Shown one piece after another: positions 17,153 to 25,188 of a stretch of 64,000 nt of DNA. Source of the DNA: Citricoccus sp. SGAir0253 (lineage in GTDB: Bacteria > Actinomycetota > Actinomycetes > Actinomycetales > Micrococcaceae); the NCBI RefSeq assembly GCF_005877055.1, contig NZ_CP039424.1:1364001-1428000 (forward strand), in the 5' to 3' direction. Every line of letters starts with the position of its first letter. Position 1 is the stretch's first letter. Below the pieces are notes generated by a model that did no database searches, was not told where the DNA came from, and was given only the letters and a program-made list of their open reading frames with translations. Made by a program: the position numbers and the translations under genes.

Positions 17153-18262
17153 CTAGCCCCCCCACCGGAGGATGCGTCCGGCCAGCCGCCCCAGTCCGGC
17201 GCGGACGTCGTCCGCCACGGGCATGGCGTCCAGCGCCGCCAGGGCCTCCTCGCCGAGCGCGGCCACGGCCTGCTCGACGCGGCGGCGTGCCCCGCACTCC
17301 TCCAGCAGTCGCTGCAGGCCCGCGACCTGCCCGTCCGTGAGGCCGGCGTCGCCCAGCGCGCGCTCGAGCTCCTCGGCGCCCTCCGGGGGCAGCAGGTCGA
17401 GGGCGTGGGCGACGAGCGCCGTGCGCTTGCCCTCCCGCAGGTCGTCCCCGGACGGCTTCCCGGTGGTGTCGGGATCGCCGAAGACGCCGAGCAGGTCGTC
17501 CTGCAGCTGGAAGGCCTCGCCCAGGGGCGTCGAGAACCGCGCGAAGGGTTCGCGGGGGGCGCCGTGCGGATCGGCGAGGACTCCGCCGAGGTCCAGGGGA
17601 TGCACCACCGAGTAGCGTGCCGACTTGTACCGCAGGACGGTGCGGGCGCGCTCCAGGGCCGCCGCGGGGTCCTTCCCCGGCACCTCGACCTCGTCCAGGA
17701 CGTCCAGGTACTGCCCGGCCATCACCTCGAAGCGCATCCGGTTGAAGACGGACCGGGCGGCCGCGGGGGCGGGGGAGGCGTCCGCGGCCGCCGCGAAGAC
17801 CTCCTCGCTCAGGGCCAGGCACAGGTCACCCGTGAGGATGGCCGCCGAGGTGCCGAAGTGACCCGGGTCCTGCCGCCAGCCGGACGCGCGGTGCCGGGCC
17901 TCGAAGGAGCGGTGGACGCTCGGGGCGCCGCGGCGGGTGTCCGACCGGTCGAGGATGTCGTCGTGGATGAGGGCGGCGGCCTGGAACAGCTCCAGGGCCA
18001 CCGCCGCCTCGAGGATGCGGTCGTCGTCCGGGGCGCCGCCGGCACCCTGCCATCCCCACCACGCCAGGACGGCCCGGAGCCGCTTGCCGCCGCGCACGAG
18101 GGCGGCGATGGACTCCACGAGGGGCGTGGCCGAGGGCGAGATCGCCGCCGCGTCGGCGCCGTAGCCCGCCATCACCGCGGCGAGCCTCCGGCCCACCGCC
18201 TCCACGAAGGCCGTCTCGGGCAGGGCGGTCGGTGGCGCGTCGGCGCGGGGCGATTCAGGCAC
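17153..18262 (-). CDS. idsA: polyprenyl diphosphate synthase (geranylgeranyl/farnesyl type)
   Basis: Elongates allylic diphosphates with isopentenyl diphosphate. The 369-residue protein has the first aspartate-rich motif LIHDDILDRSD (DDILD 101-105) and the second DDLLGVFGD (255-263), plus GGKRLRAVL near 58. Small residues just before the first motif do not allow a firm prediction of chain length. The GTG start lies 8 nt from a TAGGCT -10, so it is probably leaderless. The location beside an Rv2175c-type gene mirrors idsA2 in mycobacteria. Products could feed menaquinone, carotenoids or the undecaprenyl carrier of the wall genes downstream. It is divergent from dinB. Confidence 0.9.
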   Translation of the reverse strand: MPESPRADAPPTALPETAFVEAVGRRLAAVMAGYGADAAAISPSATPLVESIAALVRGGKRLRAVLAWWGWQGAGGAPDDDRILEAAVALELFQAAALIHDDILDRSDTRRGAPSVHRSFEARHRASGWRQDPGHFGTSAAILTGDLCLALSEEVFAAAADASPAPAAARSVFNRMRFEVMAGQYLDVLDEVEVPGKDPAAALERARTVLRYKSARYSVVHPLDLGGVLADPHGAPREPFARFSTPLGEAFQLQDDLLGVFGDPDTTGKPSGDDLREGKRTALVAHALDLLPPEGAEELERALGDAGLTDGQVAGLQRLLEECGARRRVEQAVAALGEEALAALDAMPVADDVRAGLGRLAGRILRWGG

Positions 18263-18269
18263 GCCGTCC

Positions 18270-18275
18270 AGCCTA
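18270..18275 (-). promoter_or_regulatory. -10 element TAGGCT of idsA
   Basis: The last T (18270) is 8 nt from the GTG at 18262, predicting a leaderless or one-nucleotide leader transcript. Confidence 0.5.
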
Positions 18276-18309
18276 CCGAAGCCCTCCCGGCGGCCGGACC
18301 CGGACGGCC

Positions 18310-18315
18310 TAGGCT
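18310..18315 (+). promoter_or_regulatory. -10 element TAGGCT of dinB, leaderless
   Basis: The last T is 7 nt before ATG 18322. No LexA-type GAAC-N4-GTTC palindrome was found in the gap, so SOS control is not supported. Confidence 0.6.
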
Positions 18316-18321
18316 GGAGGC

Positions 18322-19575
18322 ATGGACGAGCAGGGCACCGCGGGGCCGGGGAGCGCGGCGGGGGACCCCTCGTGGGACGCGGTGATCCTCCACGTGGACA
18401 TGGACGCGTTCTACCTCTCGGTGGAGTTGCTGGACCACCCGGAGCTCGTGGGCCGTCCCGCCCTCGTGGCGCACCGGGGAGGGCGGTCCGTCGTCCTCTC
18501 GGCCTCGTACGAGGCCCGGCGCAGCGGGGTCCGCTCGGCCATGCCGCTGGCCCAGGCGGTGGCGCTCTGCCCGGGAGTGGCCGTCGTCGAGCCCCGGCGC
18601 GAGCGCTACACGGCCGCGTCCCGGGAGGTGATGGGCATCCTCTCCTCCTTCACCCCCCTCCTGGAGCAGCTCAGCATCGACGAGGCCTTCCTGGACGTCT
18701 CGGGGGCCCGACGGCGGCTGGGCGCGCCCGCGCGCATCGGCGAGCTGGTGCGGCACCGGGTCCGCGAACGCACGGGCCTGCCCTGCACCGTGGGGGCGGC
18801 GACCACCAAGTCCGTGGCGAAGATCGCCTCGACCCGGGCCAAGCCGGACGGACTGTGGGTCGTGCCCGGGGCCCGGACCCGCGAGTTCCTCGACCCGCTG
18901 CCCGTCTCGGCCCTGTGGGGCGTCGGCCCCAAGCTCCACCGGCGCCTGGTGGACGCCGGGCTGGAGACGGTGGGGGACCTGGCGGCCCAGTCGCCCCGGC
19001 GGATGGAGCGCTGGCTCGGGGTCCACGGCCCCGCCCTGGTGGACCTGGCGCGGGGCATCGACCCGCGGCCGGTGGTCACCGAGCGGGAGGCGAAGAGCGT
19101 GGGCGTCGAGCGGACCTTCGACGTCGACGTCCAGGATCCCGCGGAGCTGCACCGGGTGCTCGTGGCCCTGTCCCACGAGTGCGCCTACCGCCTGCGGGGA
19201 GCGGGCGCCCGGGCGGGGGCGGTGACGGTCAAGGTCAAGGCCCCCGACCTCTCCGTGCGGAATCGCACGCGGTCGCTGCCGGCCGCCGTCGACTCCGCCG
19301 GACCGCTGGCGGAGGCGGCCGAGGACCTGCTGCGGGACCTGCTGGCCCAGCGGCGCCACCCCGTCCGGCTGCTCGGCATCCGGGCGGAGCGACTCGCCGC
19401 CGAGGGGGAGGCCGTCCAGGAGGCGCTCCTGTGGGAGGACGAGCGCCCGCCGGCCGACTGGAACCGCGCGGACCGCGTGGCGGACGACATCCGGCGCCGG
19501 TTCCCCGCCGCGGCCCTCCGACCGGCCACCCTCGTGGACGGCGGACGTCATGCGCGACGCCCCGGCCTACGCTGA
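18322..19575 (+). CDS. dinB: DNA polymerase IV (Y family)
   Basis: A low-fidelity translesion polymerase of 417 residues. The palm motifs are HVDMDAFYLSVE near 24 and SIDEAFLD near 117, holding the metal-binding acidic residues. VGAATTKSVAKIAS and WGVGPKLHRRL (helix-hairpin-helix) follow, then the little-finger domain with KSVGVERTF. A QEALLW segment near the C-terminus could be a degenerate sliding-clamp motif. The start is leaderless, and no LexA-type box lies upstream. It is divergent from idsA and is followed by the DUF3040 gene after about 110 bp. Confidence 0.95.
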   Translation: MDEQGTAGPGSAAGDPSWDAVILHVDMDAFYLSVELLDHPELVGRPALVAHRGGRSVVLSASYEARRSGVRSAMPLAQAVALCPGVAVVEPRRERYTAASREVMGILSSFTPLLEQLSIDEAFLDVSGARRRLGAPARIGELVRHRVRERTGLPCTVGAATTKSVAKIASTRAKPDGLWVVPGARTREFLDPLPVSALWGVGPKLHRRLVDAGLETVGDLAAQSPRRMERWLGVHGPALVDLARGIDPRPVVTEREAKSVGVERTFDVDVQDPAELHRVLVALSHECAYRLRGAGARAGAVTVKVKAPDLSVRNRTRSLPAAVDSAGPLAEAAEDLLRDLLAQRRHPVRLLGIRAERLAAEGEAVQEALLWEDERPPADWNRADRVADDIRRRFPAAALRPATLVDGGRHARRPGLR

Positions 19576-19642
19576 CGGCGGAAAGAGCCTCGTGCGGCGG
19601 CGCTCGGCGGGACTGATATGGCGTGGTGAGCAGGGCGGGCCC

Positions 19643-19648
19643 TATGCT
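19643..19648 (+). promoter_or_regulatory. -10 element TATGCT of the DUF3040 gene
   Basis: Predicts a start near 19655 and a leader of about 33 nt containing GAGGAGG before ATG 19688. Confidence 0.45.
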
Positions 19649-19687
19649 AGATGCACGGGAGGACCGGGGCCGGAAGAGGAGGCAGCG

Positions 19688-20056
19688 ATGCCGTTGTCTG
19701 ATCGGGAGCAGAAGCTCCTGGAGCAGCTGGAACAGCAGCTCAATGCTGAGGACCCGCAGTTCGCCACCAGCATGAGCGAGGCGGGCACGAGGCGGTTCTC
19801 GACGTCGCGCCTGGTCTCGGGCGCGGTGGCGGCCGTGGTCGGGCTGGCCGTCCTGTTGTGGGGCGTCTCCCAGCACGCCATCTGGCTCGGCATCATCGGC
19901 TTCGTCCTCATGGCCGCCGGCGTCTACGTCGGCACCGCGAGGACCAAGGCGTCCCCGTCGGGACGCCCGGGGGGCCGCGGGGGCGCCCGGAAGAACACCC
20001 CGTTCATGGACGGACTGGAGCAGCGCTGGGAGAAGCGCCGCAACCAGGACACGTGA
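19688..20056 (+). CDS. DUF3040 membrane protein
   Basis: A small protein of 122 residues. The N-terminal MPLSDREQKLLEQLEQQLNAEDPQFATSM is the conserved opening of the actinobacterial DUF3040 family. Two hydrophobic helices (about 43-60 and 63-80) are followed by a basic tail ending EKRRNQDT. In many actinobacteria a DUF3040 gene sits between dinB and mraZ, as here, but the function is unknown. GAGGAGG precedes the ATG. Confidence 0.88.
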   Translation: MPLSDREQKLLEQLEQQLNAEDPQFATSMSEAGTRRFSTSRLVSGAVAAVVGLAVLLWGVSQHAIWLGIIGFVLMAAGVYVGTARTKASPSGRPGGRGGARKNTPFMDGLEQRWEKRRNQDT

Positions 20057-20107
20057 CCGACCCCGGGGTCTGCGCCGACACCGGGCGCTGACCCCGACAC
20101 GGACCCG

Positions 20108-20132
20108 GGCCCCGTCGCCAGCCGACGGGGCC
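20108..20132 (+). terminator. hairpin after the DUF3040 gene
   Basis: A perfect 10-bp stem (20108-20117 with 20123-20132) closes a 5-nt loop, about 50 bp after the stop. It is followed by CTCGTGCTGT rather than a U tract. Confidence 0.5.
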
Positions 20133-20216
20133 TCGTGCTGTGCCCGCGGACGCCCGTCGCGCGCCCGGGCCGGGGCCCGCCCTGCGCCACGGTCGCCCCT
20201 CGTGTCCCGCCTCCGT

Positions 20217-20363
20217 CCTCCACCACGCTCCCCGCCCGGGTCCTCCACCACGCTCCCCGCCCGGGTCTTCCACCACGCTCCCCGGCTGCGCCCTCCAGCT
20301 CCCTTCCCCGCGCCGCCCTCCACGTGCCCCCCGGCGCCGCCCTCCACGTGCCCCCCGGCGCCG
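20217..20363. repeat. two families of tandem minirepeats, 25 bp and 24 bp
   Basis: A 25-bp pyrimidine-rich unit starts at 20217, 20242 and 20267 (the third diverges after about 19 bp). A different 24-bp unit follows at 20316 and 20340. Both contain CTCCAC and C-rich tracts. The block is about 220 bp upstream of the mraZ promoter. Confidence 0.85.
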
Positions 20364-20586
20364 CCCCCACTTCCCTCCACCGTGGCCGGGCGGGGGGGGG
20401 CGCGCATGCCGCCTCCGGCGGACTCCACCGCCCTCCCCGCGCCGGCCCTCGCGCCGTTCTCCGGCCCGGAGCGCGGCCTCCAGGGCGGCCCGGACCTGCG
20501 GGCTTCCCGTGTGCGGGACCCCGGGCGGCCCCCGCATCCGTGCTGGTCGGCGCCGTATCCGGGCGTGTCGAAGGCCCCGGAATGGC

Positions 20587-20618
20587 TTGACCGGGGAGGG
20601 TAGTGGGGTAAAGTGGAG
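20587..20618 (+). promoter_or_regulatory. mraZ/dcw promoter with possible MraZ boxes
   Basis: TTGACC (20587-20592), a 16-bp spacer and TAAAGT (20609-20614) form a near-consensus promoter, starting at about 20621. TGGGG at 20604 and TGGAG at 20614 are spaced 10 bp and overlap the -10. MraZ is known to bind TGGGN repeats with 5-bp gaps upstream of its own gene, so autoregulation is plausible, although only two repeats are clear. Confidence 0.5.
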
Positions 20619-20684
20619 GGCATCAGAGGATGGTGGTGTTGAGGAGGCTCGAGCGGACCCCTCGAACGGCAAAGGCGGTGGTCC

Positions 20685-21116
20685 ATGTTCCTCGGGACCT
20701 ACACGCCACGGCTGGACGAGAAGGCCCGGTTGATCCTCCCGGCGAAGTTCCGCGAGGAGCTCGCCGAGGGTCTGGTCCTCACCCGGGGCCAGGAACGCTG
20801 CATCTACGTCTTCAGTGCCCGTGAGTTCGAGAGGGTTCACGAGCAGATGAGGGCGGCTCCGCTGTCCTCACGCCAGGCCAGGGACTACATCCGTGTCTTC
20901 CTGTCGGGCGCCTCGGACGAGACGCCGGACAAGCAGGGGCGGATCACCATCCCGGCCCCGTTGCGCAACTACGCGGGACTGGACCGGGACGTGGCGGTCA
21001 TCGGGGCTGGCACGCGGGCCGAGATCTGGGATGCCGAGGCCTGGAACTCCTACCTGGAGGACCAGGAGAACGCCTTCTCGGAGACGGACGAGGAGGTCCT
21101 GCCCGGGATCTTCTGA
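20685..21116 (+). CDS. mraZ: transcriptional regulator MraZ
   Basis: First gene of the division and cell-wall cluster; a ring-forming DNA-binding regulator of the AbrB superfamily. The 143-residue product has two SpoVT/AbrB-like repeats. The first, [25 protein letters not shown], is at the N-terminus. The second, [23 protein letters not shown], is near 80-105. The DxKGR-type motif appears as DEKAR and DKQGR. The length is typical. AAAGGCGG lies upstream of the ATG. The gap of 259 bp to rsmH is longer than usual and contains hairpins. Confidence 0.95.
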   Translation: MFLGTYTPRLDEKARLILPAKFREELAEGLVLTRGQERCIYVFSAREFERVHEQMRAAPLSSRQARDYIRVFLSGASDETPDKQGRITIPAPLRNYAGLDRDVAVIGAGTRAEIWDAEAWNSYLEDQENAFSETDEEVLPGIF

Positions 21117-21212
21117 AGACTCACCGCGCCGGCCAGGGGACCGGGGCGGACGGGCACCGACAACCGAACAGTGCGGATTCTTGAATGAGACCTCCAGCCG
21201 CCCCAGGCCGGA

Positions 21213-21238
21213 CCTGGCCCGACTTCCCCCGGGCCAGG
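21213..21238 (+). promoter_or_regulatory. hairpin in the mraZ-rsmH gap
   Basis: A perfect 9-bp GC-rich stem (21213-21221 with 21230-21238) closes an 8-nt loop; a smaller 6-bp hairpin follows at 21274-21299. They may attenuate transcription or stabilise the mRNA, and no specific element is recognised. Confidence 0.3.
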
Positions 21239-21375
21239 CTCGGGACCGGTGCGCGGATGGGGATCTGATCCAAGGGTCCGCCTGTCACTTAAAGGACCCG
21301 TCGGAGGACATCCGGCGGACGGCGCCACCGACCGGGGGCGACCGGGCGGGACCGAGCCACGCGAAGGGAGACGGC

Positions 21376-22371
21376 TTGCAGGAAGAGCAGAGACCGGCAC
21401 AGGACCGGCACCTTCCCGTCATGCGCTCCCGTGTCCTGGACCTGCTCTCCCCGGGGCTCGACGCCGCCCGCGCCGCCGGCCGCCGGCCCGTCGCCCTCGA
21501 CGCGACCCTCGGCATGGGCGGACACGCCGAGGCCGTCCTCACCCGCCACCCCGATGCCCTCGTGGTCGGCATCGACCGCGACACCGAGGCCCTGCGCCTG
21601 GCGGGGGAGCGCCTCCACTGGGCGGGGGACCGGCTGCACCCGTGGCACGGCACGTACGACGGTGTCGCGGAGGCGTTGGCGGACGCCGGCGTCCGCGAGG
21701 CGGACGCCATGCTGTTCGACCTCGGGGTGTCCTCCTACCAGCTCGACGAGCGTGGGCGCGGCTTCGCGTACTCCTACGACGCCCCGCTGGACATGCGCAT
21801 GGACACGACGGGCGGGCTCACCGCGGCCGACGTCGTGAACACGTACGAGGAGGACCGGCTGCGCCGCATCATCCGGTCCTGGGGCGAGGAGCGGTTCGCC
21901 GGGCGCATCGCCTCCGCGATCGTCCGCGCCCGCGAGGAGGAGCCGTTCACCACGACCGGCCGGCTGGTGGAGGTCATCCGCGGGGTGGTCCCCGTGGCCG
22001 CCGGACGGAGCGGCGGGCACCCGGCGAAGCGCACCTTCCAGGCGCTGCGCATCGAGGTCAACGAGGAGCTGGACGTCCTCGAGGCGGCGCTGCCGGCCGC
22101 CCTGCGGGCGCTGTCCGTCGGGGGCCGGCTCGTGGTCATGAGCTACCACTCCCTCGAGGACCGCATCACCAAGAAGGCCCTCACGGCCCAGTCCGTCTCG
22201 ACCGCGCCGCCCGGGTTCCCGGTCGAGCTCGAGGAGCACGCCCCGGTGGTCAAGGTGCTCACCCGGGGCGTGGACAAGCCCACGCCGGAAGAAATCGAAG
22301 AAAACCCTCGCGCCTCCTCAGCAAAAGTCCGTGCGGTTGAGAAGATCAGACCATCAAGGAGCACAGCATGA
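21376..22371 (+). CDS. rsmH: 16S rRNA m4C1402 methyltransferase
   Basis: S-adenosylmethionine-dependent N4-methylation of C1402 in 16S rRNA. The product of about 331 residues starts [15 protein letters not shown] and has the SAM-binding motif [49 protein letters not shown] and [12 protein letters not shown] follow, all characteristic. I chose the TTG at 21376 because GAAGGGAG lies 6 nt upstream; the next in-frame ATG (21421) would cut into the conserved region. The stop overlaps the ftsL start as ATGA. Confidence 0.93.
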   Translation: MQEEQRPAQDRHLPVMRSRVLDLLSPGLDAARAAGRRPVALDATLGMGGHAEAVLTRHPDALVVGIDRDTEALRLAGERLHWAGDRLHPWHGTYDGVAEALADAGVREADAMLFDLGVSSYQLDERGRGFAYSYDAPLDMRMDTTGGLTAADVVNTYEEDRLRRIIRSWGEERFAGRIASAIVRAREEEPFTTTGRLVEVIRGVVPVAAGRSGGHPAKRTFQALRIEVNEELDVLEAALPAALRALSVGGRLVVMSYHSLEDRITKKALTAQSVSTAPPGFPVELEEHAPVVKVLTRGVDKPTPEEIEENPRASSAKVRAVEKIRPSRSTA

Positions 22372-23198
22372 CCGCAACGCAGCAGCGCACTGCCATGCAG
22401 CAGCCCGTCCACGTCCGCGAGAGCACCGCTCCGCAACTGGACCCGGCTGCTCCTTGGCAACCCCGGATCAGTCCCGAGCACCGCGCGGTGCCCGCCGGAG
22501 ACCGTGGCAGGGGTGAACGCACCCGGACGCCCCTGGCGCTCGTGCCCGCCCCCATCCGCCGCTCCGGCCGGGGCTTCGTGACGTTCTGCGTGGGGATCCT
22601 CGTGGCGGCGCTGCTGACGGTGCTGGTGATCAACATCTCGGTGTCCAACCGGCAGTACGAGATGGTCTCGCTCAAGGGCGAGCAGCTCGACCTGACCCAG
22701 TCCAACGAGCTGCTGCGCCAGCAGGTCGAGCACCTGGAGGCCCCGCAGAACCTCGCGGCCGAGGCCGCCAAGCTGGGCATGGTGCGCCCCGGGGACATCG
22801 CCTCGATCGACCTGTCCACCGGGAAGGTCTCCGGCACGGCCTCGGCGGCCGAGGACGGGGACGTGCCCTCGGGCCTGGTCGCCGCCCCGCAGGGCCCCGG
22901 CGCGGGCACGGAGCAGGACGGGTCCACCGCCGAGGCGTCCGGTCCCGAGGCGCGCGCGGCGGCCCCGGAGGGGACGGCGCCCGAGGGCGCCGACGCCGCG
23001 CCGGAGGCACCGGCCGACGTGCAGGCGTCCACCGGCCGGGCCCCGGCCGGCGACGGCGAGGCCGCCGATGCGCCGCCGGCCGTCATCGACGCGCCGGCAC
23101 CGGCTATCGACGGCGAGCCGGCCGCGGACACCGCCCGGGGCGAGGAGCTCAACGGCGGCACGATCCCCGCCCCGCAGTTCTCCGCCGGCGGCCGCTGA
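22368..23198 (+). CDS. ftsL: FtsL-like division protein with long periplasm-facing tail
   Basis: A bitopic protein of 276 residues. It has a disordered basic N-terminus (1-68), one membrane helix [23 protein letters not shown] (about 70-92) and a short coiled-coil (about 93-130, [32 protein letters not shown]). This is the layout of FtsL/septum-formation-initiator proteins. Its place between rsmH and ftsI is the usual ftsL position. Residues from about 150 to the end are a low-complexity Ala/Pro/Glu/Gly tail, unusually long for FtsL. The start overlaps the rsmH stop. Confidence 0.8.
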   Translation: MTATQQRTAMQQPVHVRESTAPQLDPAAPWQPRISPEHRAVPAGDRGRGERTRTPLALVPAPIRRSGRGFVTFCVGILVAALLTVLVINISVSNRQYEMVSLKGEQLDLTQSNELLRQQVEHLEAPQNLAAEAAKLGMVRPGDIASIDLSTGKVSGTASAAEDGDVPSGLVAAPQGPGAGTEQDGSTAEASGPEARAAAPEGTAPEGADAAPEAPADVQASTGRAPAGDGEAADAPPAVIDAPAPAIDGEPAADTARGEELNGGTIPAPQFSAGGR

Positions 23199-23306
23199 CG
23201 CCCCGGGCCGTCCGGTGGTCGCCCGTCCCGGCGAGCCCGCCGGGACGGCACCCCGGCGCGGCCGCGCCGCGGGCCCCGCACGAGACCACGCACCCGACAC
23301 CGCGAC

Positions 23307-23342
23307 AGACCCCGCACCAGACCCCGCACCAGACCCCGCATC
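23307..23342 (+). repeat. three tandem copies of a 12-bp unit
   Basis: AGACCCCGCACC is repeated at 23307, 23319 and 23331 (the last copy ends CAT) in the 189-bp gap between ftsL and ftsI. No open frame or ribosome-binding site is associated with it. Confidence 0.8.
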
Positions 23343-23387
23343 CGACCACGCCCGGCGCGGCGTGACCGGCAGGAAGGACCCAGGCAG

Positions 23388-25181
23388 ATGGCGAAGGCAC
23401 CCGACGCCGGCGGCACCATGGACATGGGGGCCCGGCGGCTGCGCCTCGGCATCGCCGTCGCCCTGCTCCTGCTCGTGGTGCTGGCGCTGCGGCTGGTCTT
23501 CATCCAGGGAGTGGACGCCTCCGGCCACGCCCAGGACGCGATGGACGAGCGCCTCCGGTCGGTGACCGTCGCGCCCGAGCGCGGCTCCATCCTGGACTCC
23601 CAGGGCCGGGTCATGGCCGCCTCCGTGGCACGGTACGACCTCGTGGCCGACCAGCGCCTGGTGAAGGACTACCGGCGCTGGGACTCCGAGACCTCCACGA
23701 TGGTGGACGTCGAGCTCGCGGACTCGCTCGACAGGCTCTCCGGCATCCTCGGCGTCGACCGGGCCGAACTGGAGGCGCGCATGGTCGGCGACCGCCCGTA
23801 CAAGGTGGTCTCCAAGGGGGTCACGCCGGATGTCAAGGACAGGGCCCTGGAGCTGGGCATCCCCGGCCTGCTCGCCGAGCCGGTCTCCGAGCGCTCCTAT
23901 CCCAACGGCTCCGTGGCCGGGTCCATCCTGGGCTTCGTGGGCGGTGACGGCACGCCGCTCGAGGGCCTGGAGCTCAGCCAGGACGAGCAGCTGTCCGGCA
24001 CGCCGGGGACCCGGACCTACGAGATCGCCGCGGACGGGGTGCGGATCCCCAACGCCGAGTTCTCCGAGACCCCGGCCGTCGACGGCCAGGACGTGCGCCT
24101 GACCATCGACCAGGACGTCCAGTGGTTCGCGCAGGAGGCGATCGCCGCCAAGACGGAGTCCTACGACGCCCTGTGGGGCAACATCGTGGTGATGGACGCC
24201 AAGACCGGCGACATCATCGCCATGGCCGACTCCACGACCGTGGACCCCTCGGACCCGACGGCCACGGACGGCCTGTTCTGGCGCCCCACCGCGCTCACCC
24301 AGTCCTACGAGCCCGGCTCCACGGGCAAGGTGCCCACCTTCGCCACCGCCTTCGAGGAGGGCGGGGTGGAGCCGACGGACGCGTACACCGTGCCGAACAA
24401 GCAGGAGTTCGACGGGCAGATCATCAACGACTCGATGCCCCACGACACCTACGAGATGACCGCCGCGGGCATCTTCACCCGGTCCTACAACACGGGCACG
24501 GTGCAGGTCGCGCAGAGCGTGCCGGACCAGACCCGCTACGAGTACATGAAGAAGCTCGGCATCGGCGAGCACCTGGACATCGGCCTGCCCGGCAGCAACA
24601 AGGGGATCCTGGTCCCGCCGGAGCAGTGGGACGGGCGGCAGCGGCTCACCACCATGTTCGGCCAGGGCTACACCCAGACCACCCTGCACATGGCGCAGGT
24701 CTTCCAGACCATCGCCAACGGCGGGGTGCAGAAGAAGCCGCAGCTCATCGACGCCTACATCGACCCGGACGGCTCGGAGCACGTCCAGCCGGAGCACGAG
24801 GGCACCCGGATCTACTCGGAGCAGACCGCCGAGGAGATGCTGCGGCTGATGGAGGGCGTGGTCCAGGAGGGCACCGCGACGCCCGCCCAGATCCCCGGCT
24901 ACCGCGTGGGCGGCAAGACGGGAACGGGCGAGGCCGCCGGCGTGGGCGGCTACAACGGGTACACCACGTCCTTCACCGGCGTGGCCCCGCTGGACGACCC
25001 CCGGTTCGTCGTGGCGGTCGCCGTCCACCGACCGCAGGGCAACTGGAAGACCTGGGAGGTGGAGGACACGGCCGCGGACGTCCTGTCCTACCTGCTGACC
25101 CAGTACAACATCCCGCCCACGGACGCCGAGCCCCAGAACTACGACGTCTTCACCGACGACCCCCAGAAACGACCCTGGTGA
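23388..25181 (+). CDS. ftsI: division-specific penicillin-binding protein 3 (transpeptidase)
   Basis: Septal DD-transpeptidase of 597 residues, anchored by one N-terminal helix (about 18-40, LRLGIAVALLLLVVLALRLVF). A dimerisation/pedestal domain follows, opening with RGSILDSQGRVMA. The catalytic domain has SxxK as EPGSTGK, SxN as RSYNTG and KTG as GGKTGTGE. These are the full class B PBP motifs, so it should be active. AGGAAGG lies about 12 nt upstream of the ATG. The C-terminus ends PQKRPW without PASTA domains. It probably works with FtsW encoded downstream. Confidence 0.96.
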   Translation: MAKAPDAGGTMDMGARRLRLGIAVALLLLVVLALRLVFIQGVDASGHAQDAMDERLRSVTVAPERGSILDSQGRVMAASVARYDLVADQRLVKDYRRWDSETSTMVDVELADSLDRLSGILGVDRAELEARMVGDRPYKVVSKGVTPDVKDRALELGIPGLLAEPVSERSYPNGSVAGSILGFVGGDGTPLEGLELSQDEQLSGTPGTRTYEIAADGVRIPNAEFSETPAVDGQDVRLTIDQDVQWFAQEAIAAKTESYDALWGNIVVMDAKTGDIIAMADSTTVDPSDPTATDGLFWRPTALTQSYEPGSTGKVPTFATAFEEGGVEPTDAYTVPNKQEFDGQIINDSMPHDTYEMTAAGIFTRSYNTGTVQVAQSVPDQTRYEYMKKLGIGEHLDIGLPGSNKGILVPPEQWDGRQRLTTMFGQGYTQTTLHMAQVFQTIANGGVQKKPQLIDAYIDPDGSEHVQPEHEGTRIYSEQTAEEMLRLMEGVVQEGTATPAQIPGYRVGGKTGTGEAAGVGGYNGYTTSFTGVAPLDDPRFVVAVAVHRPQGNWKTWEVEDTAADVLSYLLTQYNIPPTDAEPQNYDVFTDDPQKRPW

Positions 25182-25188
25182 TCCCCGC

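Larger units (their letters stand above)
20057..20684. other. 628-bp gene-free region upstream of mraZ
   Basis: It holds a terminator hairpin (20108-20132), a block of pyrimidine-rich tandem minirepeats (20217-20363), a run of nine G (20392-20400) and the mraZ promoter (20587-20614). Open frames across it are Pro/Arg- or Gly-rich artefacts of composition and have no ribosome-binding sites. I see no gene in it. Confidence 0.75.

Noticed and set aside
18276-18321. LexA/SOS box upstream of dinB
   Set aside because: No GAAC-N4-GTTC palindrome is present in the short idsA-dinB gap.
20217-20363. Possible CRISPR array upstream of mraZ
   Set aside because: Units abut directly with no spacers and there are only two or three copies of each.
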